Part shown: positions 1 to 7,276 of the stretch, in pieces
How positions within the stretch are numbered: position 1 is the first letter of the stretch
How the letters are laid out: each line of letters starts with the position of its first letter
Source of the DNA: an uncultured bacterium
GTDB taxonomy: Bacteria; Planctomycetota; Phycisphaerae; Phycisphaerales; UBA1924
Assembly: GCA_938003595.1 (NCBI GenBank)
Contig: CALKYH010000318.1
Span: forward strand, 1 to 26,328
DNA: 26,328 nucleotides
Direction: 5' to 3'
Translations under genes and position numbers: made by a program
Notes under the pieces: model-generated
The model's database searches: none
What the model saw: the letters and a program-made list of their open reading frames with translations, nothing else
What the model was told of the DNA's origin: nothing

Positions 1-92
1 CGATCCGCCGACCCTGGGCGCGATCGCCGTCGACCGAACGCTGGCAATCCGAGGATCGGCGACCGACAACCAGGGCCTGTGGAGTGGCGGAG

Positions 93-887
93 ATGCAGCA
101 GAACACTGTGTTCGCAGCGATCGACGACGCCGGCCTGGGCCGCATGATCGCGCGGCAGTTTGAGACCTTCTGTCGAGCACAGGCGAACGGCAAGGCCGCG
201 ACGCACCGGCCCGGGCACATCCGGGTGCAGACCGGAGAGATGCACCCGTTGGCGAACTTCGTCGTCGTCCACGACGCGGGCGACATGGCGGCGCTGGACG
301 AGGCGACGGCGCCCCTGCGACGAGAGGGCGCGCCGTCGGCGGTGGTGATCGCCGAGTCTTGCCCAGCCCCGGCGGCCGCGGCGCTGAGCGGCTGGGGCTA
401 TGCGCTGGTCGAGGAGATGCCGGCGATGGGCGTGGCGCTGGATCGACTCGGGGCCGCGCCCGTGCCGGAGGGCTGCCGGTTCGAGGAGATCGGGGTCGCT
501 CGTGACGAGGCGTGGTGCGACGCGTTCGCGGCCGGGTACGGGGTGCCGCGGGGAATGGCGGGGTTGTTCGGCCCCAAGGCCGCGGCGAGCGTTGGGACGA
601 GCGCCATCCGCCACTTTGCGATGAGTCGGGACCGCAGAATCGTGGCGACCTCCGCGCTGTTTCTGGAGGGCGGACTCGCGGGGATCTACGCGGTGGCGAC
701 GCTGGAGACGGAGAGGGGCAAGGGTCTGGGCGCCTGCGCGACGGCGATGCCCCTGGAGTTGGCGCGGGCCGCGGGCTACCGAACGGGCGTGCTGCAGGCG
801 TCGACGATGGGCGAGCCCGTGTATCGACGGCTCGGCTTCGAGCGATTCGGCGCGCTGCAGGTGTTCGTACGCATGCCGCAGAGTTGA
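93..887 (+). CDS. GNAT-family N-acetyltransferase
   Basis: Predicted acyl-CoA-dependent N-acetyltransferase of unknown substrate, 264 aa, soluble. The GNAT signature is in the C-terminal third: a beta strand with GIYAVATLE, the acetyl-CoA pyrophosphate loop ERGKGLGACAT (the R-x-x-G-x-G type), a helix, and the late GEPVYRRLGFERFG strand typical of motif B. The N-terminal ~120 residues are divergent and may be a degenerate second GNAT-like half, as in two-domain members. I chose ATG 93 because GGAG at 81-84 stands 8 nt before it. An in-frame GTG at 84 would lack a ribosome site. The frame stays open to the left edge of the window, so a longer upstream start cannot be excluded. The gene is followed by 84 nt without a gene. 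The family call is firm; the substrate is unknown. Confidence 0.8.
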   Translation: MQQNTVFAAIDDAGLGRMIARQFETFCRAQANGKAATHRPGHIRVQTGEMHPLANFVVVHDAGDMAALDEATAPLRREGAPSAVVIAESCPAPAAAALSGWGYALVEEMPAMGVALDRLGAAPVPEGCRFEEIGVARDEAWCDAFAAGYGVPRGMAGLFGPKAAASVGTSAIRHFAMSRDRRIVATSALFLEGGLAGIYAVATLETERGKGLGACATAMPLELARAAGYRTGVLQASTMGEPVYRRLGFERFGALQVFVRMPQS

Positions 888-959
888 TGTCGTCTCTGGA
901 GTCGCGACGATCGCGTCATGGTCATGTGCGAGGAAAGTCGCATCGGGGCGCTGCGCCGA

Positions 960-965
960 TAGAAT
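960..965 (+). promoter_or_regulatory. Candidate -10 element (TAGAAT) for a leaderless YhcX-like mRNA
   Basis: TAGAAT matches the sigma-70 -10 consensus at 5 of 6 positions and ends 6 nt before the ATG at 972. Transcription would therefore begin at or beside the start codon. No Shine-Dalgarno-like purine run lies before that ATG. The -35 region is poor (GTCGCA at 937-942, 17-nt spacer). Confidence 0.4.
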
Positions 966-971
966 GCGATC

Positions 972-2567
972 ATGGACCACAAGCCCTCGCACCCACTACC
1001 TCCCCATGTTCCCACGCTCGATCTGGCGGAATTTGAGACGAGATTGGTCGTTCGCGACCTGCGGTTCGAGGATTACGACGCTCTCATCCGGCTGCAGAAA
1101 CGGTGCTTTCCGAACATGCAGACCTGGGACAAGGAGCAGATCCGCAGCCAGCTGCGGATTTTCCCCGAGGGGCAGTTCTGCGTCGAGTACGAAGGCCAGA
1201 TCGTGGCGACGGCGAGCAGCCTGATCGTGGACTTCGAGCAGCACGCCGATTGGCACAACTGGAAGGCGGTGTCGGACTCGGGCTACATCCGCAATCACGA
1301 CGCGCTCGGCGACACGCTGTACGGCATCGAGATCATGGTGGACCCGGACTTTCGCGGCCTGAAGCTGGCGCGGAGGCTCTACGAGGCCCGCAAGCAGCTG
1401 GCGCGGGCGCGGAACATCCGGCGGATCATCATTGCGGGGCGGATCCCCGGCTACGGCCGGTACGCGGACCAGATGTCGGCCTCGGAGTACGCCGACCATG
1501 TCATCGCCAAGAAGCTGTATGACCCCGTTCTGACGGTGCAGCTGTCCAACGGCTTCGCGCTGCGCGGCCTGATCCCGGACTACCTGCCCACCGACACGGA
1601 CTCGCGCGGGTACGCGACCTTCCTCGAGTGGATCAATCTCGACCATGTGAAGGACCCGAACCAGCGCTTTCAGGCGGTCATGCGTGTGCGGCTGTGCCTG
1701 GTGCAGTACCTCATGCGGCGCGTAGCGAGCTTCGAGGAGTTCGCCAAGCAGTGCGAGTTCATCGTGGACACGGGCTCGGACTACAAGAGCGACTTCGTGC
1801 TGTTCCCGGAGCTGTTCACGACGCAGCTGCTGAGCCTGTTCGAGAGCGGCAGCCCGTCGTCGGCGGCGCGCCGGCTGGCGGAGTTCACGCCCAAGTACCT
1901 GGAGCTCTTCAACGATCTGGCGATCCGCTACAACGTGAACATCATCGGCGGCTCGCAGTTCGCGATCGAGGGCGACGACCTCTACAACATCGCGTACCTG
2001 TTCCGGCGCGACGGGACGATCGGCAAGCAGTACAAGATCCAGGTGACGCCCAACGAGCGGCGCTGGTGGGGCGTGACGCCGGGCGACCGCGTGGAGGTCT
2101 TCGACACCGACCGCGGCAAGATCGCCATCCTCATCTGCTACGACAGCGAGTTCCCCGAGCTGGCGCGGATCGCCGCGGCCAAGGGGGCGAAGATCCTGTT
2201 CGTGCCGTTCAACACCGATGAGCGCTACGGCTACCTGCGCGTGCGGCACTGCTCGCAGGCCCGGGCCATCGAGAACCAGATGTATGTGGCGATCGCGGGC
2301 TGCGCGGGCATGATGCCCTTCGTGGACAACGCGGACATGCACTACGCCCAGTGCGCCGTGCTGACGCCCTCGGACTTCCCCTTCGCCCGCGACGCCGTGG
2401 CCAGCGAGAGCATGCCCAACATCGAGACGATCGTCGTCCACGATGTGGACCTCGAACTGCTCCGGCGGAACCGCATGGACGGCACCGTCCGGCCGTGGTC
2501 GGACCGACGGCGTGAACTGTACTGCGTGAAGTACATCGATCCGGACCTCGGTCCGCAGGAGATCTGA
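972..2567 (+). CDS. Bifunctional GNAT acetyltransferase / carbon-nitrogen hydrolase (YhcX-like)
   Basis: 531-aa fusion enzyme. The N-terminal half (about residues 25-215) is a GNAT domain with YGIEIMVDPDFRGLKLARRLY as its acetyl-CoA loop region. The C-terminal half (about 235-520) is a nitrilase-superfamily C-N hydrolase with an intact Glu-Lys-Cys triad: E280 in LFPELF, K355 in YKIQVTPNER, and C389 in ILICYDSEFPE. This two-domain layout and length match the family of Bacillus subtilis YhcX. The physiological substrate is not established; amide hydrolysis coupled to acyl transfer is an inference from the fusion. ATG 972 has no visible ribosome site, but a good -10 sits just before it. The next gene starts 6 nt after the stop, so the two are probably co-transcribed. 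All key residues are present and no frameshift is seen. Confidence 0.9.
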   Translation: MDHKPSHPLPPHVPTLDLAEFETRLVVRDLRFEDYDALIRLQKRCFPNMQTWDKEQIRSQLRIFPEGQFCVEYEGQIVATASSLIVDFEQHADWHNWKAVSDSGYIRNHDALGDTLYGIEIMVDPDFRGLKLARRLYEARKQLARARNIRRIIIAGRIPGYGRYADQMSASEYADHVIAKKLYDPVLTVQLSNGFALRGLIPDYLPTDTDSRGYATFLEWINLDHVKDPNQRFQAVMRVRLCLVQYLMRRVASFEEFAKQCEFIVDTGSDYKSDFVLFPELFTTQLLSLFESGSPSSAARRLAEFTPKYLELFNDLAIRYNVNIIGGSQFAIEGDDLYNIAYLFRRDGTIGKQYKIQVTPNERRWWGVTPGDRVEVFDTDRGKIAILICYDSEFPELARIAAAKGAKILFVPFNTDERYGYLRVRHCSQARAIENQMYVAIAGCAGMMPFVDNADMHYAQCAVLTPSDFPFARDAVASESMPNIETIVVHDVDLELLRRNRMDGTVRPWSDRRRELYCVKYIDPDLGPQEI

Positions 2568-2573
2568 GGGCCG

Positions 2574-3839
2574 ATGGCCCCGAGCCGCCCAGCCCCTTCC
2601 ATCCAGCGGCGGCTGTTGTTCGCGCTGCTGTACTTCTGCGAGGGCGCGCCGATCGGCTACATCTGGTGGGCGATGCCCACGCGGCTCCGCGCGGCGGGGA
2701 TGCCCGTTGAACAGGTCGCGGCGCTGACGGCCATGCTCACGCTGCCGTGGGCGCTGAAGTTTCTGTGGGCCCCTGCGGTGGACGCCCTGCGAGGCCGGCG
2801 CTGGGGATACCGCAGCTGGATCACGACGGCGCAGGCCCTGATGGGGCTGGCCCTGCTGCCGCTTGGGTTCGCCCCGCTGGAGGAGATGGTCGGCTTCGTG
2901 ACCTGGCTGCTGCTCGCGCACGCGGTCTTCGCGGCGACGCAGGATGTGGCGATCGACGCCCTGGCGATTTCCATCGTCCCCGAGGGCGAGCACGCGCGCG
3001 TGACGGGGTGGATGCAGGCCGGGATGCTCACGGGGCGGGCGATCTTCGGCGGGCTGGCGCTCGCCGCCGAGCGGTGGATCGGCGCGGAGGCCGTCGTGCT
3101 TGTGCTGCTGGGCTGCGTGTGGTCCACGATGGTCGTGGTGTGGGTCATGCCGTGCGCCGTGGTGGACGCACAGATGCGGGAGGCGGCGCCGCGGCGGTTC
3201 GTGCGATCGTTGGCGAGGGCCCTGGCGAACCGCTCGACCTGGCTCGGCCTGGGCGTCGCGCTCACGGCGGGAGCAGGGTTCGAGGCGGTGGGCGGGCTCA
3301 TCGGACCGTTCCTGCTGGATCGCGGCGCGACAACCGAGCAGGTGGGCTGGTTCTTCGCGCTGCCGGTCATCGCCTGCATGATCATCGGCGCCATCGCCGG
3401 CGGGTGGGCGGCGGATCGGCTCGGGCACAAGCGGATGCTGGCGGCGTCGATCGTCGCGGTGGCGCTGGCGGTCGGCGGGTTGCTGGCGACGGACGCCGCG
3501 GGCGTCCGAGGGGCGGGGCTCATGACGGCGGCGACGCCGATCTACCTGTTCACCGGGGCGCTGACGGCGTCGTCCTATGCGCTGTTCATGGACCTGACGG
3601 ACCCGGCGATCGGGGGCACCCAGTTCAGCGCCTTCATGGGGGCGACGAATATGTGCGAGGTCTGGTCGGTCGCGGCGGCCGGCGCGGTCGCGGGCCGGTC
3701 GGGGTACGCCGCGGGCTTCCTGCTGGCGGCGGGCGCTTCTCTCGTGGCGCTGGCGATCCTGCCGATGCTCAGGCGGGCGCGGCCCGGAACCTCGATCGTC
3801 GAGGCGCCGTCCGCGTCGGGAGGCGATGGATGCTGCTGA
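2574..3839 (+). CDS. MFS transporter, AmpG-like
   Basis: 421-aa polytopic inner-membrane protein with about 12 hydrophobic segments. It resembles the AmpG / acetyl-CoA transporter branch of the major facilitator superfamily: the N-terminal YFCEGAPIGY segment, the LPWALKFLWAPAVDAL loop (compare the AmpG pattern LPYTLKFLWAP-D) and TQDVAIDALAI (compare QDIAIDA) are characteristic. AmpG imports muropeptides for cell-wall recycling; whether this member does so is inference, because no other recycling gene is nearby. A charged central loop separates two six-helix halves (near residue 200). GAGGG overlapping the upstream stop codon probably serves as ribosome site, although it is only 3 nt from the ATG; GGAG about 12 nt upstream is an alternative. 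The 3' end overlaps the start of the downstream channel gene by 10 nt, indicating translational coupling. Confidence 0.75.
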   Translation: MAPSRPAPSIQRRLLFALLYFCEGAPIGYIWWAMPTRLRAAGMPVEQVAALTAMLTLPWALKFLWAPAVDALRGRRWGYRSWITTAQALMGLALLPLGFAPLEEMVGFVTWLLLAHAVFAATQDVAIDALAISIVPEGEHARVTGWMQAGMLTGRAIFGGLALAAERWIGAEAVVLVLLGCVWSTMVVVWVMPCAVVDAQMREAAPRRFVRSLARALANRSTWLGLGVALTAGAGFEAVGGLIGPFLLDRGATTEQVGWFFALPVIACMIIGAIAGGWAADRLGHKRMLAASIVAVALAVGGLLATDAAGVRGAGLMTAATPIYLFTGALTASSYALFMDLTDPAIGGTQFSAFMGATNMCEVWSVAAAGAVAGRSGYAAGFLLAAGASLVALAILPMLRRARPGTSIVEAPSASGGDGCC

Positions 3840-4282
3840 TCATCCTGATCGGGTGCGGCCTGGCGATCGTCACGACCTTCGTGCACTCGCTGGCCATGAT
3901 GGCCGGGCTGTGGGCGCTGCGGACCTCCGGCGTGCGCCGGTGGATCGCGGGGTCGGCGGTCAGCAAGGCGGCGGCGGTGGCGTCGCTGGTGCTCATCATG
4001 CTGCTGGCGACGGTGATCGAGTCGGGCATCTACGCCGGGACCTTCATGGCCGTGGGCGCCATGCAGGACATCGAGACCGCCGTGTACTTCTCGATGGTGA
4101 CCTACACGACGCTGGGCTACGGCGATGTCGTGATGCACGATCAGTGGCGGCTGCTCGCCTCGTTCGAGGCGGCGAACGGGATCATCATGTTCGGCTGGAC
4201 AACAGCGCTGATCTTCGCGTCGGTCCACCTCATCTACCTGAAGAAGGACGACACCGGCGTCGGCGGGGTCGCCGGGATCTGA
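3830..4282 (+). CDS. Small potassium-channel-like membrane protein
   Basis: 150-aa membrane protein with a K+ selectivity-filter motif, TTLGYGD (residues 93-99), preceded by a pore helix around 80-92. Hydrophobic segments lie at about 2-30, 47-78 and 107-137, giving one extra N-terminal helix relative to a minimal two-helix Ion_trans_2 pore. A functional channel would be a tetramer. I start it at ATG 3830, not at the in-frame ATG far upstream nor at the overlapping out-of-frame ATG 3826: GGGAGG at 3818-3823 is 6 nt before it, and the coding signal begins there with a hydrophobic helix. It overlaps the AmpG-like gene by 10 nt and precedes a cation/proton antiporter, suggesting a shared role in ion or envelope homeostasis (inference). 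There is no RCK or cyclic-nucleotide domain, so gating is unknown. Confidence 0.8.
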   Translation: MLLIILIGCGLAIVTTFVHSLAMMAGLWALRTSGVRRWIAGSAVSKAAAVASLVLIMLLATVIESGIYAGTFMAVGAMQDIETAVYFSMVTYTTLGYGDVVMHDQWRLLASFEAANGIIMFGWTTALIFASVHLIYLKKDDTGVGGVAGI

Positions 4283-4286
4283 AGCG

Positions 4287-4312
4287 CGACTCGCCCGCGT
4301 CCGGACGAGTCG
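4287..4312 (+). other. Inverted repeat before the antiporter ribosome site
   Basis: CGACTCG (4287-4293) and CGAGTCG (4306-4312) form a 7-bp stem with a 12-nt loop. The second arm shares one or two bases with the GGGAG ribosome site of the antiporter gene. It is a possible translation-modulating hairpin between the channel and antiporter genes. There is no T run, so it is not a normal terminator. Confidence 0.35.
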
Positions 4313-4325
4313 GGAGACAGAGCCC

Positions 4326-5537
4326 ATGTACACATCGCTGACGCTGCTGGCGCTGTTCACGCTGGTCTACAGCGTGGTCGCCAAGGGGCTGGAGCGCACC
4401 TGGCTGAGCGGTCCGCTGCTGTTCACTGCGTTCGGCGTGGCTGTTGGTCCGCTGGGGCTCGGCTGGATCGAGATGCGGGCCGACGCGGAGTCGCTGCGTG
4501 ACCTCGCGGAGTTGACGCTCGCGGTCGTGCTCTTCACGGACGCGGCGGGCGCCGACCTGGGCGTGCTGCGCCGCTTCGGCCGGATGCCGCGCCGTCTGCT
4601 GCTGGTCGGGCTGCCCCTGACCATCCTGCTGGGCTGGGGCGCGGGCCTGCTGCTGTTCGGAGCGCTGACGGTCCTGGAGGCGGCGCTGCTCGCCACGATG
4701 CTCGCCCCGACGGACGCGGCGCTCGGCAAGGGCGTCATCACGAACACCGCCGTTCCGGATCCTGTGCGCCAGGCCCTGAATGTCGAGAGCGGGCTGAACG
4801 ACGGGATCTGCGTGCCGGTGGTCCTCCTGCTGCTGGCGATCGTGGAGGACTCGGCCGGCAAGGGTCTGGACACCTGGCGGTTCGGATTCGGACTGTTCAT
4901 GCAGTCGCTTGGCATCGGCGCCGCGGTCGGCGTGGCGCTCGCCGCCGGCAGCGCGGCGCTGCTGCGGCTGGGGCATCGGAGGGACTGGCTCTCCGCGGCG
5001 TGGACGAAGATCACGGTTGTCGCCCTGGCCTTCGCCTGCTTCGGCGGGGCGCAGTTGATGGGTGGGAGCGGATTCATCGCGGCGTTCGTCGGCGGCCTGC
5101 TCTTCGGCCAACTGCTCAAGAGGCACAAGGCGGCGCTGCTCACGGCGGCGGAGGGCATCGGCGACTCGTTCAGCCTGGTGACCTGGGGCATGTTCGGCGC
5201 CGCGGTCGTCGGACCGGCGCTGGATGTCTTCTCCTGGAAGCCGATGCTCTACGCGGCGTTGAGTCTGACCGTGATCCGGATGGCGCCGGTCTATGTCTCG
5301 CTTTCGGGCCTGGGGCTGAGCCGGGAGGCGCGGCTGTTCACGGGCTGGTTCGGACCTCGCGGGCTCGCCAGCATCGTGTTCGGCGTGCTGGCGCTCGACG
5401 CGGAGTTGCCGCACGGTCGGCTGCTGACCCTGACCGTCGTGTGGACCATCATCCTGAGCGTCGTGGCGCACGGGGTGACGGCGCCGTTCTGGGCGCGGGG
5501 ATTCGGGGCGAGGGAGTCGCGCCGAGGGCCGAACTGA
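4326..5537 (+). CDS. CPA1-family cation:proton antiporter (NhaP-like)
   Basis: 403-aa inner-membrane exchanger, about 12 hydrophobic segments, expected to exchange Na+ (or K+) for H+. CPA1 hallmarks are present: LAPTDAALG (127-134), the ion-binding ESGLNDG with N158-D159 (the ND pair of electroneutral CPA1 members, as opposed to the DD of electrogenic CPA2 proteins), and GWFGPRGLASIVFG (340-353) with the conserved Arg345. No C-terminal TrkA/RCK regulatory domain is present; the protein ends shortly after the last helix in a basic tail. GGGAG about 10 nt upstream supports ATG 4326. It follows the K+ channel-like gene by 43 nt on the same strand and probably shares its transcript. The last 89 nt overlap, antisense, the 3' end of the uracil-DNA glycosylase-family gene. 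Ion specificity cannot be read from sequence. Confidence 0.88.
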   Translation: MYTSLTLLALFTLVYSVVAKGLERTWLSGPLLFTAFGVAVGPLGLGWIEMRADAESLRDLAELTLAVVLFTDAAGADLGVLRRFGRMPRRLLLVGLPLTILLGWGAGLLLFGALTVLEAALLATMLAPTDAALGKGVITNTAVPDPVRQALNVESGLNDGICVPVVLLLLAIVEDSAGKGLDTWRFGFGLFMQSLGIGAAVGVALAAGSAALLRLGHRRDWLSAAWTKITVVALAFACFGGAQLMGGSGFIAAFVGGLLFGQLLKRHKAALLTAAEGIGDSFSLVTWGMFGAAVVGPALDVFSWKPMLYAALSLTVIRMAPVYVSLSGLGLSREARLFTGWFGPRGLASIVFGVLALDAELPHGRLLTLTVVWTIILSVVAHGVTAPFWARGFGARESRRGPN

Positions 5538-6093
5538 CGGCGGCGCGAAGCGCCGGCAGGGCGCGGGCCTCGAACCACGGGTTCCGTCGCAGCCAGAGAT
5601 TGTTCCGGGGCGAGGGGTGCGGCAGGGCGATCCGGGTGGGCAGCAGCGCGGGACCCGAGCGAACGGCGACGGTGAGCGAATCGAACTGCTCCGCGAGGTA
5701 GCGCTCGTACGCGAAACGGCCCACGAGGATTGTCAGGGAGACATCGGGCAGCAACCGCCGCAGTCGATCGTGCCAGAATGGAGCGCACTCGGGTCGCGGC
5801 GGCAGGTCGCCGGATGGGCCGGGGCCGGGATAGCAGAAGCCCATCGGCATCAGGGCGACGCTTCCGGGGTCGTAGAAGACTCGTCGCTCGACGCCCATCC
5901 ACTCGCGGAGCCGGTCGCCGCTGCGATCGCTCCAGGGGACGCCGGTCTCGTGCGCGACGCGTCCCGGGGCCTGCCCGATGATCAGGACCCGTGCGGAGGA
6001 CCCCAACTGCACGAGCGGGCGCGGACCCAGGGGCAGCGCCCTCTCGCAGACGCGGCAGGCGCGAACCTCATCGAGCAGCACAGGGAGCCGCAT
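5449..6093 (-). CDS. Uracil-DNA glycosylase superfamily protein with Fe-S-type cysteines
   Basis: 214-aa protein of the uracil-DNA glycosylase superfamily, likely to remove uracil or another damaged base from DNA. Motif 1 is IIGQAPG (38-44) followed by HETGVPW; motif 2 is PHPSPRN (158-164). Four cysteines are arranged C13-x2-C16 and C87-x15-C103, the spacing used by family-4 UDGs to hold a 4Fe-4S cluster. The GFCYPG and PRPEC segments carrying the last two are conserved in this subfamily as I know it. ATG 6093 is used. The final ~25 residues, after LPALRAAV, form a Pro/Arg/Ser-rich tail that looks like an extension beyond the fold and lies opposite the antiporter 3' end. It stands apart from the YHS/AhpD genes, separated by a strong hairpin. 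The base specificity is not known. Confidence 0.82.
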   Translation of the reverse strand: MRLPVLLDEVRACRVCERALPLGPRPLVQLGSSARVLIIGQAPGRVAHETGVPWSDRSGDRLREWMGVERRVFYDPGSVALMPMGFCYPGPGPSGDLPPRPECAPFWHDRLRRLLPDVSLTILVGRFAYERYLAEQFDSLTVAVRSGPALLPTRIALPHPSPRNNLWLRRNPWFEARALPALRAAVSSALGATPSPRIPAPRTAPSPRAPRRSG

Positions 6094-6130
6094 GTATGGG
6101 CGTCCGTTCTCGCGGCCTCGACAGCAAAGG

Positions 6131-6164
6131 GCCGCCGGACGGGGGAGCCGACCCGTCCGGCGGC
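6131..6164 (-). terminator. Strong hairpin, terminator-like, after the YHS gene
   Basis: Perfect 13-bp inverted repeat, GCCGCCGGACGGG (6131-6143) with CCCGTCCGGCGGC (6152-6164) and an 8-nt loop, 14 nt beyond the stop of the YHS gene. Read on the - strand it is followed by CCTTTGCTG, a short T run, so it fits a weak-tailed intrinsic terminator for the sigma/AhpD/YHS transcript. Confidence 0.65.
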
Positions 6165-6178
6165 GCAGGAGAAGCGGG

Positions 6179-6682
6179 TCAGCGGTCCGTCACGCGACGC
6201 CAGTACTCGTCGGCCTTGGCCTTGGCGCCGGAGGGGTCCTTCTTCCAGAGCGCTTTCGCGTCGACCTCGTCGTTCTTCAGGAAGAGGGCGATGCGCCCGT
6301 CGACGATCTCGAAGCTGGTCGGGTCCGGGACGAACTCCTTGTCCACCGAGCAGCCGAACGCGCAGGTCCCGCCGTAGAGGGGCATGTAGCGGTCGGGGTC
6401 AGCCAGGAAGGTCCGACGCTGCGCGTCGGAGGTGAGGAAGTAGATGACGCCCTCGTGCTCGGCGGGGAACGCCGGGGAGCCCGGCTCGGCGCGCCGGTTG
6501 TCGAGGTAGGAGACCGGGCTGTAGCCCGCGAGGCCGACCGGGATGGTGCGGATGGCGTGCGCGGCGTCCGTCTCGACCTGACAGTGCGCGCCTCCGCTCT
6601 GGGGCGCCGCCGCGAGAACGGCGCCGCCCGCGATGATGGACAGGGCCGCCGCGGCGAAGAGGATGGGGACGATCTGACTCAT
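6179..6682 (-). CDS. Exported YHS-domain protein
   Basis: 167-aa protein with a hydrophobic N-terminal signal-like segment (about 3-26, no strong positive n-region) and a YHS-type domain. The core reads GLAGYSPVSYL, then EHEGVIYFLTS, FLADPDRYMPLYGG and CAFG. This matches the 'YHS domain (seleno)protein' family, in which the YGG-x-CA-x-G stretch may bind a metal. Here the key position is an ordinary cysteine codon, so there is no selenocysteine. A second cysteine (C34) lies just after the signal segment. I start at ATG 6682, with AAAGGA 8 nt before it, rather than at a TTG at 6715. It follows the AhpD-like gene by 60 nt and is probably the last gene of the sigma-factor unit. A role in periplasmic metal or redox handling is inferred; none is proven for this family. 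Confidence 0.75.
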   Translation of the reverse strand: MSQIVPILFAAAALSIIAGGAVLAAAPQSGGAHCQVETDAAHAIRTIPVGLAGYSPVSYLDNRRAEPGSPAFPAEHEGVIYFLTSDAQRRTFLADPDRYMPLYGGTCAFGCSVDKEFVPDPTSFEIVDGRIALFLKNDEVDAKALWKKDPSGAKAKADEYWRRVTDR

Positions 6683-6742
6683 GACTTGGATCCTTTCTTC
6701 GATGTGCTGAGACAATGCGGGTTCTTCGAATCGAGGGATAGA

Positions 6743-7141
6743 TCAGTCGACACCGACGCCCAGAGCCTGCGGCGTGACATCGTGGACCAGGCCGATGGCC
6801 TTGTTGAAGGTGTTGAACGCGCTCATCATGGAGGCGATCTCGATCGCCCCGGTGACCTGCTCGTCATCACAGCCCGCTTTCAACGCGAGCGCCCGGTGGG
6901 CGTGGACGCAATAGCCGCAGCCGTTCGCGGCGCTGACCGCGACCGCGACGAGTTGGCGTGTGCGCTCGTCCAGATTCGCGCCCGCGGCGTGATCCAGGCT
7001 CATGGCGGACTCGAGGAACTTGCCGCTGCGCCCCATCGCCTGATAGGTCTGCGGCAGCATGCCGAGCGTTCGCTTGACGCCGGCCTGCACCTGCCGGGCG
7101 CGCTCGTCGCCCGTCTCGTCGTACAGCGCTACATAGGCCAT
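6743..7141 (-). CDS. AhpD-like carboxymuconolactone decarboxylase-family protein
   Basis: 132-aa, predicted all-helical protein of the AhpD/CMD superfamily. The redox motif is C75-G-Y-C78 with H82 (CxxCxxxH), as in alkylhydroperoxidase AhpD, which uses the cysteine pair to reduce peroxides or peroxiredoxins. The Glu normally 12 residues before the first Cys, part of the proton relay, is Gln63 here, so peroxidase chemistry may be altered. I start at ATG 7141 (MAYVAL), with GGAG 10 nt upstream. The frame stays open to an ATG at 7210, but the extra residues look like a leader with an inverted repeat. It lies 135 nt after the anti-sigma gene and 60 nt before the YHS gene. A target or partner role for the sigma/anti-sigma pair is inferred from position. 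Confidence 0.8.
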   Translation of the reverse strand: MAYVALYDETGDERARQVQAGVKRTLGMLPQTYQAMGRSGKFLESAMSLDHAAGANLDERTRQLVAVAVSAANGCGYCVHAHRALALKAGCDDEQVTGAIEIASMMSAFNTFNKAIGLVHDVTPQALGVGVD

Positions 7142-7171
7142 GCCGAGTATTCTCCGTGGTTGAACGGCCCG

Positions 7172-7192
7172 CGCATCGCCGGCGGCGATGCG
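7172..7192 (-). other. 9-bp hairpin in the AhpD-like gene leader
   Basis: CGCATCGCC (7172-7180), GGC loop, GGCGATGCG (7184-7192): a perfect 9-bp stem with a 3-nt loop between the anti-sigma gene and the AhpD-like gene. No T run follows on the - strand. It could slow or partly end read-through, protect the downstream mRNA or shape translation. The inverted repeat is certain; the role is not. Confidence 0.4.
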
Positions 7193-7276
7193 GCTGCGGG
7201 CCTCCACCATGAGACGCGCCGTCCTGTCCGGCGCTTACTCGAGCTTCCCCGTCACTCTTGCGGACGAGCGACTCTG

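Noticed and set aside
2..163. Frame 2 open from the left edge, possible 3' end of an upstream gene
   Set aside because: It overlaps the acetyltransferase start by 71 nt and shows no recognisable protein end, so it cannot be supported from this window.
996..3428. 810-codon open frame on the - strand opposite the YhcX-like and MFS genes
   Set aside because: It is low-complexity (rich in R, A, H, P, D, Q), has no recognisable domain, and mirrors codon bias of the well-supported + strand genes. It is a GC-driven shadow.
6179..6682. Selenocysteine in the YHS protein
   Set aside because: The family name includes selenoproteins, but the frame is continuous with a normal cysteine codon in YGGTCAFG and no in-frame TGA.
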